Shown here piece by piece: positions 10,137 through 20,656 of a stretch of 64,000 nucleotides of DNA (positions within the stretch are counted from its first letter, which is position 1; every line of letters starts with the position of its first letter). The DNA is taken from NCBI RefSeq assembly GCF_000962805.1, contig NZ_JZTW01000001.1, positions 434,001 through 498,000 of the forward strand, in the 5' to 3' direction. Below the pieces are notes generated by a model. That model was given only the letters and a program-made list of their open reading frames with translations, searched no databases and had not been told where the DNA came from. Source of the DNA: Pseudarthrobacter chlorophenolicus. GTDB lineage: Bacteria; Actinomycetota; Actinomycetes; Actinomycetales; Micrococcaceae. Made by a program: the position numbers and the translations under genes.

Positions 10137-10757
10137 ATGGCTAACACTGTCCAGGTTGACCTGCCTGCCGAGATCTTCGACGTCCAGACCAACGTGCCGC
10201 TGCTGCACCAGGTTGTCGTTGCCCAGCTCGCTGCTGCTCGCCAGGGTACCCACAAGACCAAGACCCGCGCTGAAGTTTCCGGTGCAGGACGCAAGCCGTT
10301 CAAGCAGAAGGGCACCGGCCGCGCCCGCCAGGGTTCAATCCGTGCTCCGCACATGACCGGCGGTGGCATTGTCCACGGTCCCACCCCGCGTGACTACAGC
10401 CAGCGGACCCCCAAGAAGATGATTGCTGCTGCACTGCGCGGCGCACTGTCTGACCGGGCCCGCAACGGACGCATCCACGTTGTCGCCGACCTGGTTGAAG
10501 GCACCAAGCCCTCCGCCAAGACTGCACTGGCAACGCTGCGCGGCGTTTCCGACCGCAAGAACCTGCTGGTCGTCATCGAGCGCGCCAACGATGTTGCTGC
10601 ACTGTCCGTGCGCAACCTCGCCGGTGTCCACGTTCTGTACGCAGACCAGCTGAACACCTACGACGTTCTCGTCTCTGATGACGTTGTCTTCACCAAGGCT
10701 GCTTACGAAGCATTCGTTGCCGCTAAGGCAGCTAAGAACGAGGAGGATGCCAAGTGA
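10137..10757 (+). CDS. rplD: 50S ribosomal protein L4
   Basis: 50S protein lining the exit tunnel. The tunnel loop is seen as [17 protein letters not shown], followed by [13 protein letters not shown]. 206 residues. The ribosome binding site (AAGGGAG) lies within the last codons of rplC, and the gap is 4 bp, so the two are translationally close. In E. coli L4 autoregulates this operon; no comparable leader could be identified here. Confidence 0.98.
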   Translation: MANTVQVDLPAEIFDVQTNVPLLHQVVVAQLAAARQGTHKTKTRAEVSGAGRKPFKQKGTGRARQGSIRAPHMTGGGIVHGPTPRDYSQRTPKKMIAAALRGALSDRARNGRIHVVADLVEGTKPSAKTALATLRGVSDRKNLLVVIERANDVAALSVRNLAGVHVLYADQLNTYDVLVSDDVVFTKAAYEAFVAAKAAKNEEDAK

Positions 10758-11059
10758 GTGCAGCCACCATCAAGGATCCCCGCGACGTCGTGCTTGCACC
10801 CGTCGTGTCGGAAAAGAGCTACGGCCTGATCGACGAGGGCAAGTACACCTTCCTGGTGGACCCCCGTTCGAACAAGACCGAGATCAAGCTGGCCGTGGAG
10901 AAGATTTTCTCCGTCAAGGTCGAATCGATCAACACCATCAACCGTGCCGGTAAGCGCAAGCGCACCAAATTCGGATGGGGTACCCGCAAGAACACCAAGC
11001 GTGCGATTGTCACCCTCAAAGAAGGCACCATCGACATCTTCGGCGGTCCGCTCGCGTAG
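10754..11059 (+). CDS. rplW: 50S ribosomal protein L23
   Basis: Exit-site 50S protein that docks trigger factor and SRP. The start is GTG overlapping the rplD stop by 4 bases (GTGA), with AGGAGG at 10741-10746. Motifs: [33 protein letters not shown]. 101 residues, normal. Confidence 0.97.
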   Translation: MSAATIKDPRDVVLAPVVSEKSYGLIDEGKYTFLVDPRSNKTEIKLAVEKIFSVKVESINTINRAGKRKRTKFGWGTRKNTKRAIVTLKEGTIDIFGGPLA

Positions 11060-11088
11060 CGGAGACCACTTTAACGAGGAAATAAATT

Positions 11089-11928
11089 ATGGGAATCCGT
11101 AAATACAAGCCGACTACCCCGGGCCGTCGTGGCTCGAGCGTAGCGGACTTCACCGAAATCACGCGGTCGACGCCGGAAAAGTCGTTGGTACGTCCGCTGC
11201 CCAAAAAGGGCGGCCGTAACAACACCGGTAAGATCACCACCCGCCACAAGGGTGGCGGACACAAGCGCCAGTACCGTCTGATCGACTTCCGTCGCCACGA
11301 CAAGGACGGCGTTGACGCCCGCGTTGCTGAAATTGAGTACGATCCGAACCGTACGGCTCGCATCGCCCTCCTGCACTACGTTGATGGCACCAAGCGCTAC
11401 ATCATCGCCCCGAACAAGCTGTCCCAGGGCGACTTCGTAGAGGCCGGCCCCAACGCTGACATCAAGCCGGGCAACAACCTGCCCCTGCGCAACATCCCCG
11501 TGGGTACCGTTGTGCACGCAGTGGAGCTGCGCCCGGGCGGCGGTGCCAAGATGGGCCGCTCCGCCGGTGCATCCATCCAGCTCGTTGCCAGGGAAGGCCG
11601 TTTCGCCCAGCTGCGACTGCCCTCCGGTGAAATCCGCAACGTTGACGTGCGCTGCCGCGCAACCGTCGGCGAGGTCGGCAACGCCGAGCAGTCGAACATC
11701 AACTGGGGCAAGGCCGGCCGCATGCGCTGGAAGGGCGTCCGCCCGACCGTCCGTGGTGTAGCCATGAACCCGGTTGACCACCCGCACGGTGGTGGCGAGG
11801 GTAAGACGTCCGGTGGACGTAACCCCGTCAACCCGAACGGTCAGCGTGAAGGCCGCACGCGCCGCCCCAACAAAGAGAGCGACAAGCTTATTGTTCGTCG
11901 CCGTCGTACTGGCAAGAACAAGCGATAG
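11089..11928 (+). CDS. rplB: 50S ribosomal protein L2
   Basis: Universally conserved 50S core protein. Seen in [35 protein letters not shown], and the C-terminal [16 protein letters not shown], which carries the conserved histidine near the peptidyl transferase centre. 279 residues. ATG follows AACGAGGAAA. Confidence 0.98.
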   Translation: MGIRKYKPTTPGRRGSSVADFTEITRSTPEKSLVRPLPKKGGRNNTGKITTRHKGGGHKRQYRLIDFRRHDKDGVDARVAEIEYDPNRTARIALLHYVDGTKRYIIAPNKLSQGDFVEAGPNADIKPGNNLPLRNIPVGTVVHAVELRPGGGAKMGRSAGASIQLVAREGRFAQLRLPSGEIRNVDVRCRATVGEVGNAEQSNINWGKAGRMRWKGVRPTVRGVAMNPVDHPHGGGEGKTSGGRNPVNPNGQREGRTRRPNKESDKLIVRRRRTGKNKR

Positions 11929-11940
11929 GAGCCTGGAAAC

Positions 11941-12222
11941 ATGCCACGCAGCCTGAAAAAAGGTCCTTTCGTTGACCAGCACCTCTTTGTGAAGGTAGCC
12001 AGGGAAAACGAAAAGGGCACCAAGAACGTCATCAAGACCTGGTCCCGCCGTTCGATGATCATCCCCGACATGCTCGGACACACGATCGCCGTACACGACG
12101 GACGCAAGCACATCCCGGTGTTTGTCACTGAGTCGATGGTCGGGCACAAGCTCGGCGAATTCGCTCCCACGCGGACATTCCGCGGCCATGTCAAGGACGA
12201 CCGTAAGGGCAAGCGCCGCTAG
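11941..12222 (+). CDS. rpsS: 30S ribosomal protein S19
   Basis: 30S head protein pairing with S13 at the intersubunit bridge. [15 protein letters not shown] and [16 protein letters not shown] are diagnostic. 93 residues; starts 12 bp after rplB with AGGAG upstream. Confidence 0.98.
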   Translation: MPRSLKKGPFVDQHLFVKVARENEKGTKNVIKTWSRRSMIIPDMLGHTIAVHDGRKHIPVFVTESMVGHKLGEFAPTRTFRGHVKDDRKGKRR

Positions 12223-12260
12223 GCGCCTGCACTTACGTCAAAGACGAGAGAAGGAAAGCA

Positions 12261-12626
12261 ATGGAAGCCAAGGCAATTGCGCGCCACATCCGCGTAACGC
12301 CTATGAAGGCCCGGCGCGTCGTCAACCTTGTTCGTGGTTTGCAAGCGAATGAGGCTCTGGCAATTCTGAAGTTTGCCCCCCAGGCAGCTTCGGAGCCGGT
12401 ATTCAAGGTAGTTCAGTCGGCAATCTCCAACGCCCGGGTCCTCGCAGACCGCGACGGCGTTGCGTTTGACGAAGGCGACCTCATCATCAGCGAAGCGTTT
12501 GTTGATGAAGGCCCGACCATGAAGCGGTTCCAGCCGCGTGCCCAGGGTCGTGCATTTCAGATCAAGAAGCGCACCAGCCACATCACCGTGGTAGTCGCTA
12601 CCCCGGAGAAAGAGGAGGCTCGCTAA
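12261..12626 (+). CDS. rplV: 50S ribosomal protein L22
   Basis: 50S protein whose beta hairpin lines the exit tunnel. [16 protein letters not shown] and the loop [17 protein letters not shown] are clear. 121 residues. ATG with AGAAGGAAA upstream; rpsC follows directly. Confidence 0.98.
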   Translation: MEAKAIARHIRVTPMKARRVVNLVRGLQANEALAILKFAPQAASEPVFKVVQSAISNARVLADRDGVAFDEGDLIISEAFVDEGPTMKRFQPRAQGRAFQIKKRTSHITVVVATPEKEEAR

Positions 12627-13457
12627 GTGGGACAGAAAGTAAACCCGCACGGGTTCCGACTCGGCATCACCACCGATCACGTATCGCACTGGTTCGCTGA
12701 CAGCACCAAGTCCGGACAGCGGTACAAGGACTTCGTTCGCGAAGACATCCGCATCCGCCAGCTCATGTCCACGGGCATGGAGCGCGCCGGCATCGCCAAG
12801 GTCGAAATCGAGCGCACCCGTGACCGTGTCCGCGTGGACATCCACACGGCCCGCCCGGGCATCGTCATCGGCCGCCGTGGAGCAGAAGCAGACCGCATCC
12901 GCGGCGAGCTCGAAAAGCTCACCGGCAAGCAGGTCCAGCTGAACATCCTCGAGGTCAAGAACCCCGAGATGGAAGCACAGCTGGTTGCCCAGGGTGTTGC
13001 AGAGCAGCTGACCTCGCGTGTGGCTTTCCGCCGCGCGATGAAGAAGGCCATGCAGTCCGCACAGCGTGCCGGTGCCAAGGGTATCCGTATCGCTTGCTCG
13101 GGCCGTCTGGGTGGCGCTGAAATGTCCCGCTCTGAGTTCTACCGCGAAGGCCGTGTGCCCCTGCACACCCTCCGCGCGAACATCGACTACGGCTTCTACG
13201 AAGCCAAGACCACCTTCGGCCGCATCGGCGTGAAGGTCTGGATCTACAAGGGCGACGTCACCGCCAAGGAACTGGCCGCACAGGCTGCTTCGGCACCGTC
13301 CCGCGGACCCCGCTCCGACCGTGGCGGACGTCCGGGTGGCGCTGACCGTGGTGACCGCCGTCGTCGCAACGACCGCCCGGCCGCTGACGCAGCTCCTGCT
13401 GCAGAGGCTCCGGCAGTTGAGGCTGCACCTGCAGCAGCAGAAGGAGGACAGGCTTAA
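12627..13457 (+). CDS. rpsC: 30S ribosomal protein S3, with long Arg/Ala-rich C-terminal tail
   Basis: 30S protein at the mRNA entry site. GTG start with GAAAGAGGAGG inside the end of rpl[14 protein letters not shown], the KH domain [14 protein letters not shown] and [11 protein letters not shown] are visible. The conserved fold ends near residue 215; about 55 further residues are low complexity (Arg/Gly/Asp, then Ala/Glu/Pro), as seen in other actinobacterial S3 proteins. Confidence 0.98.
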   Translation: MGQKVNPHGFRLGITTDHVSHWFADSTKSGQRYKDFVREDIRIRQLMSTGMERAGIAKVEIERTRDRVRVDIHTARPGIVIGRRGAEADRIRGELEKLTGKQVQLNILEVKNPEMEAQLVAQGVAEQLTSRVAFRRAMKKAMQSAQRAGAKGIRIACSGRLGGAEMSRSEFYREGRVPLHTLRANIDYGFYEAKTTFGRIGVKVWIYKGDVTAKELAAQAASAPSRGPRSDRGGRPGGADRGDRRRRNDRPAADAAPAAEAPAVEAAPAAAEGGQA

Positions 13458-13874
13458 ATGCTTATCCCACGTCGAGTCAAGCACCGTAAGCAGCACCACC
13501 CGGGTCGTTCCGGCGCTGCTACGGGCGGCACCGAGGTCTCGTTCGGCGAGTGGGGTATCCAGGCTCTGAGCCCGGCATACGTCACCAACCGTCAGATCGA
13601 ATCTGCCCGTATTGCGATGACCCGCCACATCAAGCGTGGCGGTAAGGTCTGGATCAACATCTACCCGGACCGTCCGCTGACCAAGAAGCCTGCCGAAACC
13701 CGCATGGGTTCCGGTAAGGGTTCACCGGAATGGTGGGTCGCCAACGTCAAGCCGGGACGGGTTCTGTTCGAACTCTCCGGTGTCAATGAAGAGGTAGCTC
13801 GCGAGGCACTGCGCCTGGCAATCCACAAGCTGCCGTTGAAGGCACGCATTGTGCGTCGCGAAGGTGGTGAGTAG
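13458..13874 (+). CDS. rplP: 50S ribosomal protein L16
   Basis: 50S protein at the A-site side of the peptidyl transferase centre. Starts immediately after rps[30 protein letters not shown] and [13 protein letters not shown] are diagnostic. 138 residues. Confidence 0.98.
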   Translation: MLIPRRVKHRKQHHPGRSGAATGGTEVSFGEWGIQALSPAYVTNRQIESARIAMTRHIKRGGKVWINIYPDRPLTKKPAETRMGSGKGSPEWWVANVKPGRVLFELSGVNEEVAREALRLAIHKLPLKARIVRREGGE

Positions 13875-13876
13875 AA

Positions 13877-14206
13877 ATGGCAGTAGGATCCAAGGATCTG
13901 GCTCCCGCGCAGCTGGACGGTTTCGACAACGAGCGTCTCGTAGAAGAACTCCGTAAGGCTAAGGAAGAGCTGTTCAACCTGCGTTTCCAGTCCGCCACCG
14001 GTCAGCTGGAGAACCACGGTCGCCTGCGTGCAGTAAAGAAGGACATTGCACGCATCTATACCGTTCTCCGCGAACGCGAGCTGGGCATTCGTGCCGAGGT
14101 TGCCGCACCGGTTGTGGAAGCCAAGGAAGAAAAGAAGTCCAAGAAGGCTGCAACCAAGAAGGCCGAGAAGGCTGAAACGGCTGAGTCCGAGGAGGACGCC
14201 AAGTGA
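13877..14206 (+). CDS. rpmC: 50S ribosomal protein L29 with C-terminal extension
   Basis: Small exit-site 50S protein. The L29 core ([20 protein letters not shown]) ends near residue 70. About 35 residues rich in Lys, Ala and Glu follow ([18 protein letters not shown]), making 109 residues against a usual 60-80. The ATG is 2 bp after the rplP stop. Confidence 0.97.
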   Translation: MAVGSKDLAPAQLDGFDNERLVEELRKAKEELFNLRFQSATGQLENHGRLRAVKKDIARIYTVLRERELGIRAEVAAPVVEAKEEKKSKKAATKKAEKAETAESEEDAK

Positions 14207-14508
14207 GTGAAAAGGACCAGAACGTGACCGAATCTGCTACTGCAGCCACGGCTGAGCAGCGCGGTTACCGCAAGACCCGTCGCGGCTACGTGGTCTCCGA
14301 CAAGATGGAAAAGACCATCGTTGTCGAGGTTGAAGACCGCGTAAAGCACGCACTGTACGGCAAGGTCATCCGCCGCACCTCCAAGGTCAAGGCACACGAC
14401 GAAGAGAACACCGCCGGCATCGGCGACCTCGTTGTCATCGCCGAGACCCGTCCGCTGTCCGCCACCAAGAACTGGCGGCTCGTGGAAATCCTCGAAAAGG
14501 CCAAGTAG
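14203..14508 (+). CDS. rpsQ: 30S ribosomal protein S17
   Basis: Primary 16S rRNA-binding protein. GTG start overlaps the rpmC stop (GTGA) with GAGGAGG upstream. About 20 acidic residues precede the OB-fold core ([30 protein letters not shown]). 101 residues. Last gene of the S10 operon; a terminator follows 15 bp later. Confidence 0.97.
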   Translation: MSEKDQNVTESATAATAEQRGYRKTRRGYVVSDKMEKTIVVEVEDRVKHALYGKVIRRTSKVKAHDEENTAGIGDLVVIAETRPLSATKNWRLVEILEKAK

Positions 14509-14523
14509 CACCTGCTGCTGGCT

Positions 14524-14566
14524 GGAAGCCCCTGTTCCCTTTCCGGGAACGGGGGCTTCCTCGTTT
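14524..14566 (+). terminator. Terminator of the S10 operon
   Basis: A 16-bp stem (GGAAGCCCC T GTTCCC with GGGAAC G GGGGCTTCC, one T-G wobble), loop TTTCC, followed by TCGTTT. It separates S10 from spc transcription. Confidence 0.85.
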
Positions 14567-14974
14567 AATCAACAGGTGAGGGACGACGGCGGCGGGCCGG
14601 CCACGCGGGGGAGCGGCACCCTGGGTGGGGCGAACGGCTGCCCTGCGTGACGTCGTCGTACGTCCCGCCCTGCTTGCGGGGCAGGACATACTGGTGATAT
14701 GGGAACTGGCGAAAAGCATGCTAGGATATTGAGTTTGTATGGCGCCTTTTGTGCGCCGTCATCAACCTCGTAAACAAGCGTGCCACAGCACAGTGCCCCT
14801 GTGCGCCCGGGATCCGTCCCGGATTGGATGGGAGCAACTGCTTCTGGCACAGGCGTTTAGGCCTGGTCTGGCAAAATCCAGGCGGGTCAAGAGACACCCC
14901 GATCAACCGTTCCGCAAGGCTCATTCCGTAGCTAGACCACGGCCTGAGAACCGGCGCGACGCAAGGAGTAAATA
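14567..14974 (+). other. Gene-free spc operon leader
   Basis: No gene is supported in these 408 bases. A TAGGAT box at 14722-14727 may be a -10, but no good -35 stands before it. Downstream are two potential hairpins: GGCGC/GCGCC (14741-14757, loop CTTTTGT) and GCCTGG/CCAGGC (14861-14883). AAGGAG for rplN is at 14963-14968. The length suggests a structured leader that could carry ribosomal protein autoregulation, which is inference. Confidence 0.45.
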
Positions 14975-15343
14975 GTGATTCAGCAGGAGTCGCGACTGAA
15001 GGTCGCCGACAACACGGGTGCTAAGGAAATCCTTACCATTCGCGTTCTCGGTGGATCCGGCCGTCGCTACGCAGGCATCGGCGACGTCATCGTCGCCACC
15101 GTCAAGGATGCAATCCCGGGCGGCAACGTAAAGAAGGGCGATGTTGTCAAGGCAGTCATCGTCCGTACGAAGAAGGAACGCCGCCGTGCGGATGGTTCCT
15201 ACATCAAGTTTGACGAGAACGCAGCTGTGATCCTGAAGAACGACGGTGACCCCCGCGGTACCCGTATCTTCGGACCGGTTGGTCGTGAACTCCGTGACAA
15301 GAAGTTCATGAAGATCGTTTCTCTGGCTCCGGAGGTGCTCTAG
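14975..15343 (+). CDS. rplN: 50S ribosomal protein L14
   Basis: First gene of the spc operon; 50S interface protein. GTG start, AAGGAG upstream. [18 protein letters not shown] and [14 protein letters not shown] are diagnostic; 122 residues is standard. Confidence 0.98.
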   Translation: MIQQESRLKVADNTGAKEILTIRVLGGSGRRYAGIGDVIVATVKDAIPGGNVKKGDVVKAVIVRTKKERRRADGSYIKFDENAAVILKNDGDPRGTRIFGPVGRELRDKKFMKIVSLAPEVL

Positions 15344-15346
15344 TCC

Positions 15347-15709
15347 ATGGCTGCAAAGATCAAGAAGGGTGACCTGGTTCAGGTCATCACTGGCGCCAAG
15401 GCTGAGCGCGGCGGCGACCGCGGCAAGCAGGGCAAGGTTCTGCGCGTCTTCACCGACACCAACCGCGTGCTGGTTGAGGGTATCAACCGCGTCACCAAGC
15501 ACACCCGTGTTGGACAGTCGCAGCGCGGCACCAAGACCGGCGGCATCGAGGTTGTAGAGGCCCCGATCCACATTTCCAACGTGGCCCTGGTTGACCCGTC
15601 GACCAAGAAGCCGACCCGTGTGGGCTTCCGCCTCGACACTGTGGAGAAGAACGGTGTCAAGAAGACCGTCCGTATCCGCGTGTCCAAGAGCTCCGGGAAG
15701 GACATCTAA
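15347..15709 (+). CDS. rplX: 50S ribosomal protein L24
   Basis: Early assembly 50S protein with an N-terminal KOW motif ([20 protein letters not shown]). [20 protein letters not shown] is typical. 120 residues. Its stop overlaps the rplE start by one base (TAATG). Confidence 0.97.
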   Translation: MAAKIKKGDLVQVITGAKAERGGDRGKQGKVLRVFTDTNRVLVEGINRVTKHTRVGQSQRGTKTGGIEVVEAPIHISNVALVDPSTKKPTRVGFRLDTVEKNGVKKTVRIRVSKSSGKDI

Positions 15710-16290
15710 TGACTGAGACTCTCGAGACTCCGGCAACGAAGATCGTTCCTCGTCTGAAGACCAAGTACGCAGAATCCATCAAGGCAACGCTCCAGGATGA
15801 ATTCAAGTACGAGAACGTGAACCAGGTGCCCCGCCTGGTGAAGGTTGTTGTGAACATGGGTGTTGGAGATGCCGCCAAGGACTCCAAGCTGATCGACGGC
15901 GCTGTCCGCGACCTCACCCAGATCACCGGCCAGAAGCCGCAGGTTACCAAGGCCCGCAAGTCGATCGCACAGTTCAAGCTGCGCGAAGGCATGCCCATCG
16001 GTGCACACGCAACCCTGCGTGGCGACCGCATGTGGGAATTCGTGGACCGCCTCGTTTCGCTGGCCCTGCCCCGTATCCGCGACTTCCGCGGCCTCAGCGG
16101 CAAGCAGTTCGACGGCAACGGCAACTACACCTTCGGTCTGACCGAGCAGGTTATGTTCCACGAAATCGACCAGGACAAGATCGACCGCGTACGCGGTATG
16201 GATATCACGGTCGTCACCACCGCCAAGACCGATGACGAAGGCCGCGCGCTGCTTAAGGCGCTTGGTTTCCCGTTCAAGACCGAAGCTTAA
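15709..16290 (+). CDS. rplE: 50S ribosomal protein L5
   Basis: 5S rRNA-binding protein of the central protuberance. [33 protein letters not shown] and [13 protein letters not shown] are visible. 193 residues. The next gene is rpsH, 79 bp away; rpsN, usually found here, is absent. Confidence 0.98.
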   Translation: MTETLETPATKIVPRLKTKYAESIKATLQDEFKYENVNQVPRLVKVVVNMGVGDAAKDSKLIDGAVRDLTQITGQKPQVTKARKSIAQFKLREGMPIGAHATLRGDRMWEFVDRLVSLALPRIRDFRGLSGKQFDGNGNYTFGLTEQVMFHEIDQDKIDRVRGMDITVVTTAKTDDEGRALLKALGFPFKTEA

Positions 16291-16310
16291 TTAGCTACGT
16301 AAAAGGTCCG

Positions 16311-16337
16311 GCCGCACAGCTTCCTGAAGCCTGCGGC
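16311..16337 (+). other. Hairpin between rplE and rpsH, at the position where rpsN is normally found
   Basis: GCCGCA (16311-16316) pairs with TGCGGC (16332-16337), and an inner GCTT/AAGC closes a CCTG tetraloop. There is no U tract, so it is not a plain terminator. S8 controls spc in E. coli by binding mRNA near this position; a similar role here is only a possibility. Confidence 0.4.
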
Positions 16338-16369
16338 GGAAACCGTTACGAGGAAGGGCAAGAGCCCAA

Positions 16370-16768
16370 ATGACAATGACAGATCCTGTCGCAGACATGC
16401 TTACGCGCCTGCGTAACGCAAACTCGGCATACCACGACTCCGTGTCTATGCCTTACAGCAAGCTGAAGGCTCGCGTTGCTGACATCCTCAAGGCCGAAGG
16501 TTTCATCGCCGGCTGGAAGGAAGAAGACGCCGAGGTTGGCAAGAAGCTGACCCTCGACCTGAAGTTCGGTCCGAACCGCGAGCGTTCCATCGCTGGCGTC
16601 CGCCGCATCTCCAAGCCGGGTCTCCGCGTTTACGCGAAGTCCACCAACCTGCCGCACGTGCTGGGTGGCCTGGGTATCGCAATCCTGTCCACCTCTTCCG
16701 GCCTCCTGACTGATAAGCAGGCCGGCAAGAAGGGCGTGGGCGGCGAAGTCCTCGCGTACGTCTGGTAA
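16370..16768 (+). CDS. rpsH: 30S ribosomal protein S8
   Basis: Primary 16S rRNA-binding protein. [35 protein letters not shown] and the end [11 protein letters not shown] are diagnostic. 132 residues; start ATGACAATG could be either ATG at 16370 or 16376, with GAGGAAGGG upstream fitting the first better. Confidence 0.97.
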   Translation: MTMTDPVADMLTRLRNANSAYHDSVSMPYSKLKARVADILKAEGFIAGWKEEDAEVGKKLTLDLKFGPNRERSIAGVRRISKPGLRVYAKSTNLPHVLGGLGIAILSTSSGLLTDKQAGKKGVGGEVLAYVW

Positions 16769-16786
16769 CGGGAAAGGAAGAGAATA

Positions 16787-17323
16787 ATGTCACGTATTGG
16801 ACGTCTCCCCATCACCGTTCCTGCCGGCGTTGAGGTCAAGGTTGACGGCTCTGTCGTCAGCGTCAAGGGTTCCAAGGGCGAGCTGAGCCACACTGTGGCC
16901 AGCCCGATCGAGGTTGCACTTGACGACGCCACCCTGACCGTCACCCGCCCGAACGACGAGCGCGCCTCCCGTTCACTCCACGGCCTGACCCGCACCCTGA
17001 TCGCCAACATGATCCAGGGTGTTACCGCAGGCTACGAGAAGAAGCTCGAAATCGTTGGCACCGGTTACCGCGTGCAGGCCAAGGGCTCTGACCTTGAGTT
17101 TGCCCTCGGCTACAGCCACCCGGTCAGCGTTTCGGCTCCTGACGGCATCACCTTTGCAGTAGAGGGACCGACCAAGCTCTCTGTCTCAGGCATCAACAAG
17201 CAGCAGGTCGGCGAGGTTGCTGCCAACATTCGCAAGCTGCGGAAGCCTGACCCGTACAAGGGCAAGGGCATCCGTTACGCCGGCGAAGTCATCCGCCGCA
17301 AGGTCGGAAAGGCTGGTAAGTAA
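16787..17323 (+). CDS. rplF: 50S ribosomal protein L6
   Basis: 50S stalk-base protein. [36 protein letters not shown] and [16 protein letters not shown] are clear. 178 residues. GGAAAGGAAGAG precedes the ATG. Confidence 0.98.
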   Translation: MSRIGRLPITVPAGVEVKVDGSVVSVKGSKGELSHTVASPIEVALDDATLTVTRPNDERASRSLHGLTRTLIANMIQGVTAGYEKKLEIVGTGYRVQAKGSDLEFALGYSHPVSVSAPDGITFAVEGPTKLSVSGINKQQVGEVAANIRKLRKPDPYKGKGIRYAGEVIRRKVGKAGK

Positions 17324-17325
17324 CC

Positions 17326-17709
17326 ATGGCCATCGCCATTAACAAGAAGCGTACGAACAAGAGCAAGGCTGCTGGTCGCAGCCGCCGCCAGCTTCGTATC
17401 CGCAAGCGCATTTCCGGTACGGCTGTCCGCCCCCGCTTGGTGGTCAACCGCTCCGCACGCCACGTATTTGTCCAGGTTGTCGATGACACCATTGGCCAGA
17501 CCGTAGCAAGCGCGTCCACCCTGGAAGCCGACCTCCGTGCATTCGACGGTGACAAGACTGCCAAGGCCAAGCGCGTTGGCGAGCTCGTTGCCGAGCGTGC
17601 CAAGGCTGCCGGCGTCGAGGCTGTTGTGTTCGACCGTGGTGGTAACAAGTACCACGGCCGCATCGCAGCCGTCGCTGACGGTGCTCGCGAAGGTGGGCTG
17701 TCACTGTGA
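17326..17709 (+). CDS. rplR: 50S ribosomal protein L18
   Basis: 5S rRNA-binding protein. [18 protein letters not shown] and the C-terminal [20 protein letters not shown] are diagnostic. 127 residues; starts 2 bp after rplF and overlaps rpsE by 4 bases. Confidence 0.98.
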   Translation: MAIAINKKRTNKSKAAGRSRRQLRIRKRISGTAVRPRLVVNRSARHVFVQVVDDTIGQTVASASTLEADLRAFDGDKTAKAKRVGELVAERAKAAGVEAVVFDRGGNKYHGRIAAVADGAREGGLSL

Positions 17710-18422
17710 CCGAAGCAAACAACGAAAAGGACACTGTGTCTGCAGATCAGAAGGCACCCGAGGCCGCAGCTGCTGAGACCACTGCCCCCGCCACCGACGA
17801 TCGCCGTGGTGGCGCCCGTCGCGGTGAGCGTGGCGACCGTGGCCAGGGCCGTGGCGACCGCGGTGGCCGTGGCGGCCGCGATGGCGGCCGTGACGCCGAA
17901 AAGAACCAGTTCGTAGAGCGCGTTGTCACCATCAACCGCGTTTCCAAGGTCGTCAAGGGTGGTCGTCGCTTCAGCTTCACCGCACTCGTCGTCGTTGGTG
18001 ACGGTAACGGCATGGTTGGCGTCGGCTACGGCAAGGCCAAGGAAGTTCCCGCAGCTATCGCCAAGGGCGTTGAAGAAGCCAAGAAGTCCTTCTTCCGCGT
18101 ACCGCGCGTCGGCAACACCATCCCGCACCGCGTGCAGGGTGAAGCTGCTGCGGGCGTCGTTATGCTGCGTCCGGCTTCCGCCGGTACCGGTGTTATCGCC
18201 GGTGGCCCGGTCCGTGCAGTACTGGAGTGCGTGGGTATCCACGACATCCTCTCCAAGTCGCTCGGTTCCTCCAACGCCATCAACATCGTTCACGCGACCG
18301 TTGATGCCCTGAAGCGCCTCGAAGAGCCGGCAGCTGTGGCAGCACGCCGCAACCTGCCGCTGGACGAAGTTGCTCCGGCCGCACTGGTGAAGGCTCTCCT
18401 GGCTCCGAAGGCAGGTGTGTAA
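17706..18422 (+). CDS. rpsE: 30S ribosomal protein S5 with RGG-rich N-terminal extension
   Basis: 30S protein acting in decoding fidelity and mRNA unwinding. GTG start overlaps the rplR stop (GTGA). About 60 residues precede the S5 core; they are rich in Arg-Gly-Asp repeats ([19 protein letters not shown]). The core starts at [19 protein letters not shown] and continues normally. Total 238 residues against about 165 in E. coli. Other actinobacterial S5 proteins have similar extensions. Confidence 0.97.
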   Translation: MTEANNEKDTVSADQKAPEAAAAETTAPATDDRRGGARRGERGDRGQGRGDRGGRGGRDGGRDAEKNQFVERVVTINRVSKVVKGGRRFSFTALVVVGDGNGMVGVGYGKAKEVPAAIAKGVEEAKKSFFRVPRVGNTIPHRVQGEAAAGVVMLRPASAGTGVIAGGPVRAVLECVGIHDILSKSLGSSNAINIVHATVDALKRLEEPAAVAARRNLPLDEVAPAALVKALLAPKAGV

Positions 18423-18424
18423 CC

Positions 18425-18631
18425 ATGGCTAAGAACCTGGTTCCCTCCGACGCAAAGTTGGAAATCACCCAGATCAAGGGCGTCATTGGCGTCAAGCAGA
18501 ACCAGCGCGAGACCCTGCGGTCCCTCGGCCTGAAGCGCATCGGACACACCGTTGTCCGTTCCGCCGACGCCGTGACCGTGGGCATGCTCAACACGGTTCC
18601 GCACCTCGTGAACGTTGAGGAGGCGAAGTAA
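18425..18631 (+). CDS. rpmD: 50S ribosomal protein L30
   Basis: Small 50S protein. [20 protein letters not shown] and [12 protein letters not shown] identify it. 68 residues; starts 2 bp after rpsE; rplO follows without gap. Confidence 0.97.
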   Translation: MAKNLVPSDAKLEITQIKGVIGVKQNQRETLRSLGLKRIGHTVVRSADAVTVGMLNTVPHLVNVEEAK

Positions 18632-19117
18632 ATGGCAGAGAAGACTGCTGAACAGGGTCAGGCTGCTGAGAAGCAGAACGCCCTGAAGGTTCACCACCTG
18701 CGTCCCGCCCAGGGTGCCAAGACCGCCAAGACCCGCGTGGGTCGTGGCGAGGCCTCCAAGGGTAAGACCGCCGGTCGCGGTACCAAGGGTACGAAGGCCC
18801 GCTACCAGGTAAAGGCTGGCTTTGCCGGCGGCCAGCTGCCGCTGCACATGCGCCTGCCCAAGCTGCGCGGCTTCAAGAACCCGTTCCGCGTTGAGTTCCA
18901 GGTTGTAAACCTGGACAAGCTCAACGAGCTGTTCCCCGAAGGTGGCGCTGTCACCGTGGAGAACCTGGTCGAAAAGGGTGCCGTTCGCAAGAACCAGCCC
19001 GTCAAGGTGCTGGGCACCGGCGACATCACCGTCAAGGTTGACGTCACCGTCCACGCATTCTCGGCCAGCGCCGCAGAAAAGATCGCTGCTGCCGGCGGAA
19101 GCACCACCGCCCTCTAG
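18632..19117 (+). CDS. rplO: 50S ribosomal protein L15
   Basis: Last ribosomal gene of spc. About 20 acidic/polar residues precede the L15 start ([20 protein letters not shown]). [20 protein letters not shown] and [17 protein letters not shown] follow. 161 residues. A terminator lies 27 bp downstream, so secY is expressed separately. Confidence 0.97.
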   Translation: MAEKTAEQGQAAEKQNALKVHHLRPAQGAKTAKTRVGRGEASKGKTAGRGTKGTKARYQVKAGFAGGQLPLHMRLPKLRGFKNPFRVEFQVVNLDKLNELFPEGGAVTVENLVEKGAVRKNQPVKVLGTGDITVKVDVTVHAFSASAAEKIAAAGGSTTAL

Positions 19118-19144
19118 GGACGGTGGGGCGCGAGCCTGTAGTTG

Positions 19145-19191
19145 AACTCCCGGAGACCGGGGCCCTGGCCCTGGTCACCGGGAGTTTTTTC
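19145..19191 (+). terminator. Terminator after rplO
   Basis: AACTCCCGG (19145-19153) pairs with CCGGGAGTT (19178-19186), with an inner GACC/GGTC extension, and the stem runs into a T tract (TTTTTTC). Strong intrinsic terminator. Confidence 0.9.
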
Positions 19192-19255
19192 ATCCGCCCA
19201 ACCGTTCCACTAGGCGCATTTGCTGTGCCATCCGGCGCAGTCGCGGTACCTCGGA

Positions 19256-19286
19256 TTGTTCGCATGGCGCATACACCCGTTAGACT
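19256..19286 (+). promoter_or_regulatory. Probable promoter of secY-adk-map
   Basis: TTGTTC (19256-19261) and TTAGAC/TAGACT (19280-19286), spaced 18-19 bp. It lies after the spc terminator and about 60 bp before the secY start. Confidence 0.5.
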
Positions 19287-19345
19287 CGGTTGTTGGGATT
19301 CATAGATCCCCATCACACACTCTTCTTCACACCACAGGAGGACGC

Positions 19346-20656
19346 TTGCTTAGCGCATTTGGCCGGGCCTTTCGCACGCCTGATCTGCGACGCAAGTTGT
19401 TGTTCACGCTGGGAATCATCACCATCTTCCGCTTGGGTGCCTTCATTCCCTCGCCTGGTGTGAACTACCAGAATGTCCAGCAATGCTTGCAGAACGGACA
19501 GACGGCAGGTGGGCTGTACCAGCTCGTGAACCTGTTCAGCGGCGGTGCCCTGCTGCAGGTGTCCATCTTCGCCCTAGGCATCATGCCGTACATTACGGCC
19601 AGCATTATTGTGCAGCTCCTCCGGGTGGTCATTCCCCGGTTCCAGCAGCTGTACGAAGAGGGCGCGTCGGGTCAGTCCAAGCTGACCCAGTACACCCGGT
19701 ACCTCACCATCGCCCTGGGCCTGCTCAACGCCACCACCCTGGTGTCCCTGGCCCGCTCCGGCCAGCTTCTGCCCGGGTGTGCGCTGCCGATCATCCCGGA
19801 TGAAAGCATCATCACCACCATCCTGATCATCATCACGCTCACGGCCGGCACCGGCCTGATCATGTGGATGGGCGAGCTCGTCACGGAAAAGGGCGTCGGC
19901 AACGGCATGTCCCTCCTGATCTTCACGTCCATCGCGGCAACGTTCCCCACCTCCCTTGGCGCCATCTGGACGTCGCAGGGCCCGGGAACCTTCTTCATCG
20001 TCCTGGCCGTCGGCCTGCTGACCGTGGCCCTGGTGGTCTTCGTTGAACAGTCCCAGCGCCGCGTTCCGGTCCAGTACGCCAAGCGGATGATCGGACGCCG
20101 GACCGTTGGCGGCACCAGCACCTACATTCCCATCAAGGTGAACATGGCCGGTGTTATCCCGGTAATCTTCGCTTCCTCCATGCTTTACCTGCCCGGCCTG
20201 ATCTCGCAGTTCAACCAGCCGAAGCAGGGCGAGCAACTCCAGCCGTGGGTTGAATGGATCAACAACAACCTGACCCGTGGCGACCACCCGATCTACATGG
20301 CGCTCTACTTCGCCCTGATCGTGTTCTTTACCTACTTCTACGTCGCGATCACCTTCAACCCTGAAGAGGTCTCGGACAACATGAAGAAGTACGGCGGCTT
20401 CATCCCGGGCATCCGGGCTGGCAAGCCGACGGCTGATTATCTGCAGTACGTCCTCTCCAGGATCACCCTGCCCGGCGCCCTGTACCTGGGCTTCGTGGCA
20501 CTGATCCCGCTGGTCGCCCTGGTCCTGATCAATGCCAACCAGAACTTCCCGTTCGGTGGCACCTCGATCCTGATCATGGTGGGCGTTGGCCTGGAGACCG
20601 TGAAGCAGATTGATGCGCAGCTACAACAACGTCACTACGAAGGGCTTTTGCGATGA
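19346..20656 (+). CDS. secY: Preprotein translocase subunit SecY
   Basis: Channel subunit of the Sec translocon. The start is taken as TTG at 19346, just after AGGAGGA (19336-19342), giving MLSAFGRAFRTPDLRRKL, the normal actinobacterial N-terminus; upstream in-frame codons are not conserved. 436 residues with about ten membrane segments; the plug-region sequence FRLGAFIPSPGVN, the cytoplasmic loop RRVPVQYAKRM and NPEEVSDNMKKYGGFIPGIR are visible. The stop overlaps adk (ATGA). Confidence 0.97.
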   Translation: MLSAFGRAFRTPDLRRKLLFTLGIITIFRLGAFIPSPGVNYQNVQQCLQNGQTAGGLYQLVNLFSGGALLQVSIFALGIMPYITASIIVQLLRVVIPRFQQLYEEGASGQSKLTQYTRYLTIALGLLNATTLVSLARSGQLLPGCALPIIPDESIITTILIIITLTAGTGLIMWMGELVTEKGVGNGMSLLIFTSIAATFPTSLGAIWTSQGPGTFFIVLAVGLLTVALVVFVEQSQRRVPVQYAKRMIGRRTVGGTSTYIPIKVNMAGVIPVIFASSMLYLPGLISQFNQPKQGEQLQPWVEWINNNLTRGDHPIYMALYFALIVFFTYFYVAITFNPEEVSDNMKKYGGFIPGIRAGKPTADYLQYVLSRITLPGALYLGFVALIPLVALVLINANQNFPFGGTSILIMVGVGLETVKQIDAQLQQRHYEGLLR

